DNA from: Prunella strophiata
Lineage: Eukaryota; Chordata; Aves; Passeriformes; Prunellidae
DNA: 64,000 nt
Direction of reading: 5' to 3'
Assembly (NCBI GenBank): GCA_036583965.1
Contig: JAZBQD010000025.1
Coordinates: 15,313,410 to 15,377,409 of the forward strand
Below are positions 61,970 to 64,000 of this stretch, one piece after another. A program made the position numbers and the translations under genes. Within the stretch, counting starts at the first letter, position 1, and every line of letters starts with the position of its first letter. The notes beneath the pieces are model-generated. The model was not told the DNA's origin and did no database searches. It was given only the letters and a program-made list of their open reading frames with translations.

Positions 61970-64000
61970 GTAAGGGGGGCTGGAGGGAACCGGGCCGCAG
62001 GACCCCATCGCTGTCACACCCCTATCGCTGTCACCTCCCCCCGCCATTGCTGTCACCCGCATCCCGCGGGGACCCCCGAGGGCCGTCACCCCAGCGCCGA
62101 GCTGGCGGGCAGGGAGGGGTTGTTTTGCTTTTTCCTTTGTTTTTTTTTTTTTTTTTTTCTTTTCATTAACTGGGAGCGCAGCGCGTGGCAGGCAGCTCAG
62201 AGGCCTCCTCAGCTCCTTGAAATGCCCCAAATCTGGAGGAGAATGTGGGCAGAGGGGCTGGTGTCTGATGTAATCCCTTGATGCGCAGCCGGACCCTTCC
62301 CCAGCGGTCCTGCTCGCAGGGCAGGGCTGCCCTCCCTCTCCCCGGCTGCCACAAGGACCGAGCCGTTCCCAGAGGAAGCAGGGGCTGTAACAAAAGAACT
62401 GGAGCCTGATTCCCAGCCCGGAGCTGCTCTGGCTCGGTGGCTGTACCGGGAGCGGCCGGGTTGGCTGATCCACCTCCTGCTAGCGTCGAGGTTCCTAATG
62501 GAGCCCATGACAGACCATTAACTACGGTATCACAAGACCGTAATTAAGAGCCAAGGAGTAGCGCTGTGCATTTCCTGCAGTTACGGTGTAGCACGGCCTG
62601 GCGGGGTGCGGGTCCTGCTGTGGGTTTCAATCTGTCATCCTTCCCCCTCCTCCGTGCACAATAACATCCCCAAGGGCTCAGACCCTGCATCATTGCTGCA
62701 GGCCCAGGGCAGGAGCAGGTAGTTTTGCCTGTATCAGGAACCCGAGGGAATCGGGAGCTCCTTGGTGCTCTGCACTGGCCAAATTTGGTGGCTCCGACCA
62801 CACTCAGTCCTTGGAGCCACCACCAGCTCGCCAGGAGCTGATGTAAGTGCACACCTGCTCCACGGAGATTTACGGGGAGGTGGTGACTCAGAAGTGGAGC
62901 TGCCTGTGAAATGGGAGCAGCGCTTCAGGAAGGAGAAGGCTTTGCTATCCTTCATCTCCTCGGGTGTCTGGCTGGGCTGGTGTGGTTTGCCTTTGAGGAG
63001 GTGCTGGGTGCTTCAGAGCTTCCCTGAAGAGAGTTTGTGTTTCTGGAGAACCTGCCTCACCTGGGAGCTGTGGAACTGCTCTGTGGGGTTGGTGTTTAGT
63101 ATGCAGAGTGTAATGGGGTGGCTGTTCTAAGTGTTAGAGTTGGAATTGTCTCCTGATTGAAGTGGGTTTGAACCAGACAAGGTAGGAATAAGGAGTGAGT
63201 TAAGTGGGGTCTTTGGTATCGGCATGAGACCCAAAGAACAGGGATTTTGGCTGTGGCTGTAGACCTTTTGTCTCAGAACCCACTGTTTTGGAGCAACTAA
63301 ATACCAGCATCTTTCTGTTGGAAAAAGAAATCTCAGTGAATAATTTCAGAACCTTCCCTTGTCCTCCGTGGGCAATCGAGCCCATTCCTAATTAGAGAAT
63401 TAGGTCACATACTGTTGTTTCACAGTAATAGATGCTGTGATAGTCTCTGCTTCTGTTGATTCTGGGAAGCGACGCACCTTTAGGATAATCAGCTGGAGTG
63501 GCTTTGATATCCAAGTGAATTTGATCCTGCTGATGCTTGACAGCCTTGGCAGTGGAACTCCCTGTGCCTCTGGCACAGCTGGGACGTGCTGACAGGGTGT
63601 GCTGCTCCCCTGCCCTGACAGAGACCATCCCCTGAGCAAAGGCTCTTGGATTTTGGGAGCAGCTCCCAAAAGAGCCTGGCATCCTCTTTGACATGTACCT
63701 AATGCCAAAACAGCAATGCAGGAATGTTATGTGGAGGTTCTGTTTGTAAATCTACTTGTAAGCACGTTGTCCTCATCCCCCCCCAGATCCCACATCCCAG
63801 TTTTATGAGTGTTGTGTCATCTACCACTGTTTTGGTCAGTGCAGAAAGCACAACTTGCCTGTGCTGGTGTGTGCTTTGGGCTGCTCTTGTGGTGGGGACA
63901 TCTCGTGTGGAGCTCAGGTCACTGACCTTGGCAGGAAGGGGAGAGAGAGCGTTTGCCTTCTCTGTCTGGTTGGGGTCTGCTGCTTTTACTCTGTACTTTT
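61970..64000 (+). other. RAB40C intron 1, 5' part
   Basis: No second coding exon is reached. The stretch holds a T run at about 62139-62159 and a near-perfect inverted repeat at 62518-62547. Open frames on either strand have no domain or splice support. Confidence 0.75.
62518..62547. repeat. 11-bp inverted repeat, one mismatch
   Basis: TTAACTACGGT (62518-62528) pairs with ACCGTAATTAA (62537-62547) at ten of eleven positions across an eight-base loop. It lies in RAB40C intron 1 about 550 bp after the first coding exon. Confidence 0.75.

Overview
The window reads as a piece of a bird nuclear genome. The evidence is about twenty 5'-truncated CR1 LINE fragments of avian type, GC-rich CpG-island promoters, short vertebrate exons with GT-AG introns, and the gene order PRR35 - NHLRC4 - PIGQ - RAB40C. 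All four genes lie on the + strand, as in the block at human 16p13.3 (chicken chromosome 14 as I recall it). I cannot fix the species; the CR1 types would suit a songbird or other neoavian.

Layout. 1-2069: the last exons of a ZNF750/PRR35-family gene, most likely PRR35; its reading frame changes once, through either a 112-bp intron or an indel. 2070-15480: about 13 kb without a supportable gene, holding a ten-copy 62-bp minisatellite, an older imperfect duplication beside it, two CR1 pieces and a possible LTR-like unit. 15524-16648: NHLRC4 as a single coding exon with six NHL repeats. 18236-18880: a 50-bp tandem repeat running into the CpG island that should be the PIGQ promoter. 21812-52708: ten positions of PIGQ coding exons, nine of them intact. 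52709-60200: intergenic. 60220-61176: a C-rich minisatellite that stops about 65 bp before a ZNF143-type promoter motif. 61180-64000: the RAB40C CpG island, its first coding exon (47 codons) and the start of intron 1.

The most important observation is in PIGQ. The exon of about 112 bp expected between the exons at 37513-37666 and 43106-43186 begins correctly at 40251 after a good acceptor. After about ten bases it goes out of frame and runs into a 1.16-kb (CCCTT)n array. No other copy of this exon is present, and skipping it breaks the frame. Either the assembly is wrong here or the array has destroyed the exon; the essential role of PIGQ makes an assembly fault more likely.

The genes are not an operon. 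PIGQ acts in the first step of GPI-anchor synthesis, RAB40C is a GTPase that doubles as a CUL5 ubiquitin-ligase receptor, NHLRC4 is an uncharacterised beta-propeller protein, and PRR35 is a zinc-finger-family protein with a CtBP-type motif. Apart from the features above I see no new multi-gene system; most long open frames here are chance or repeat-derived.
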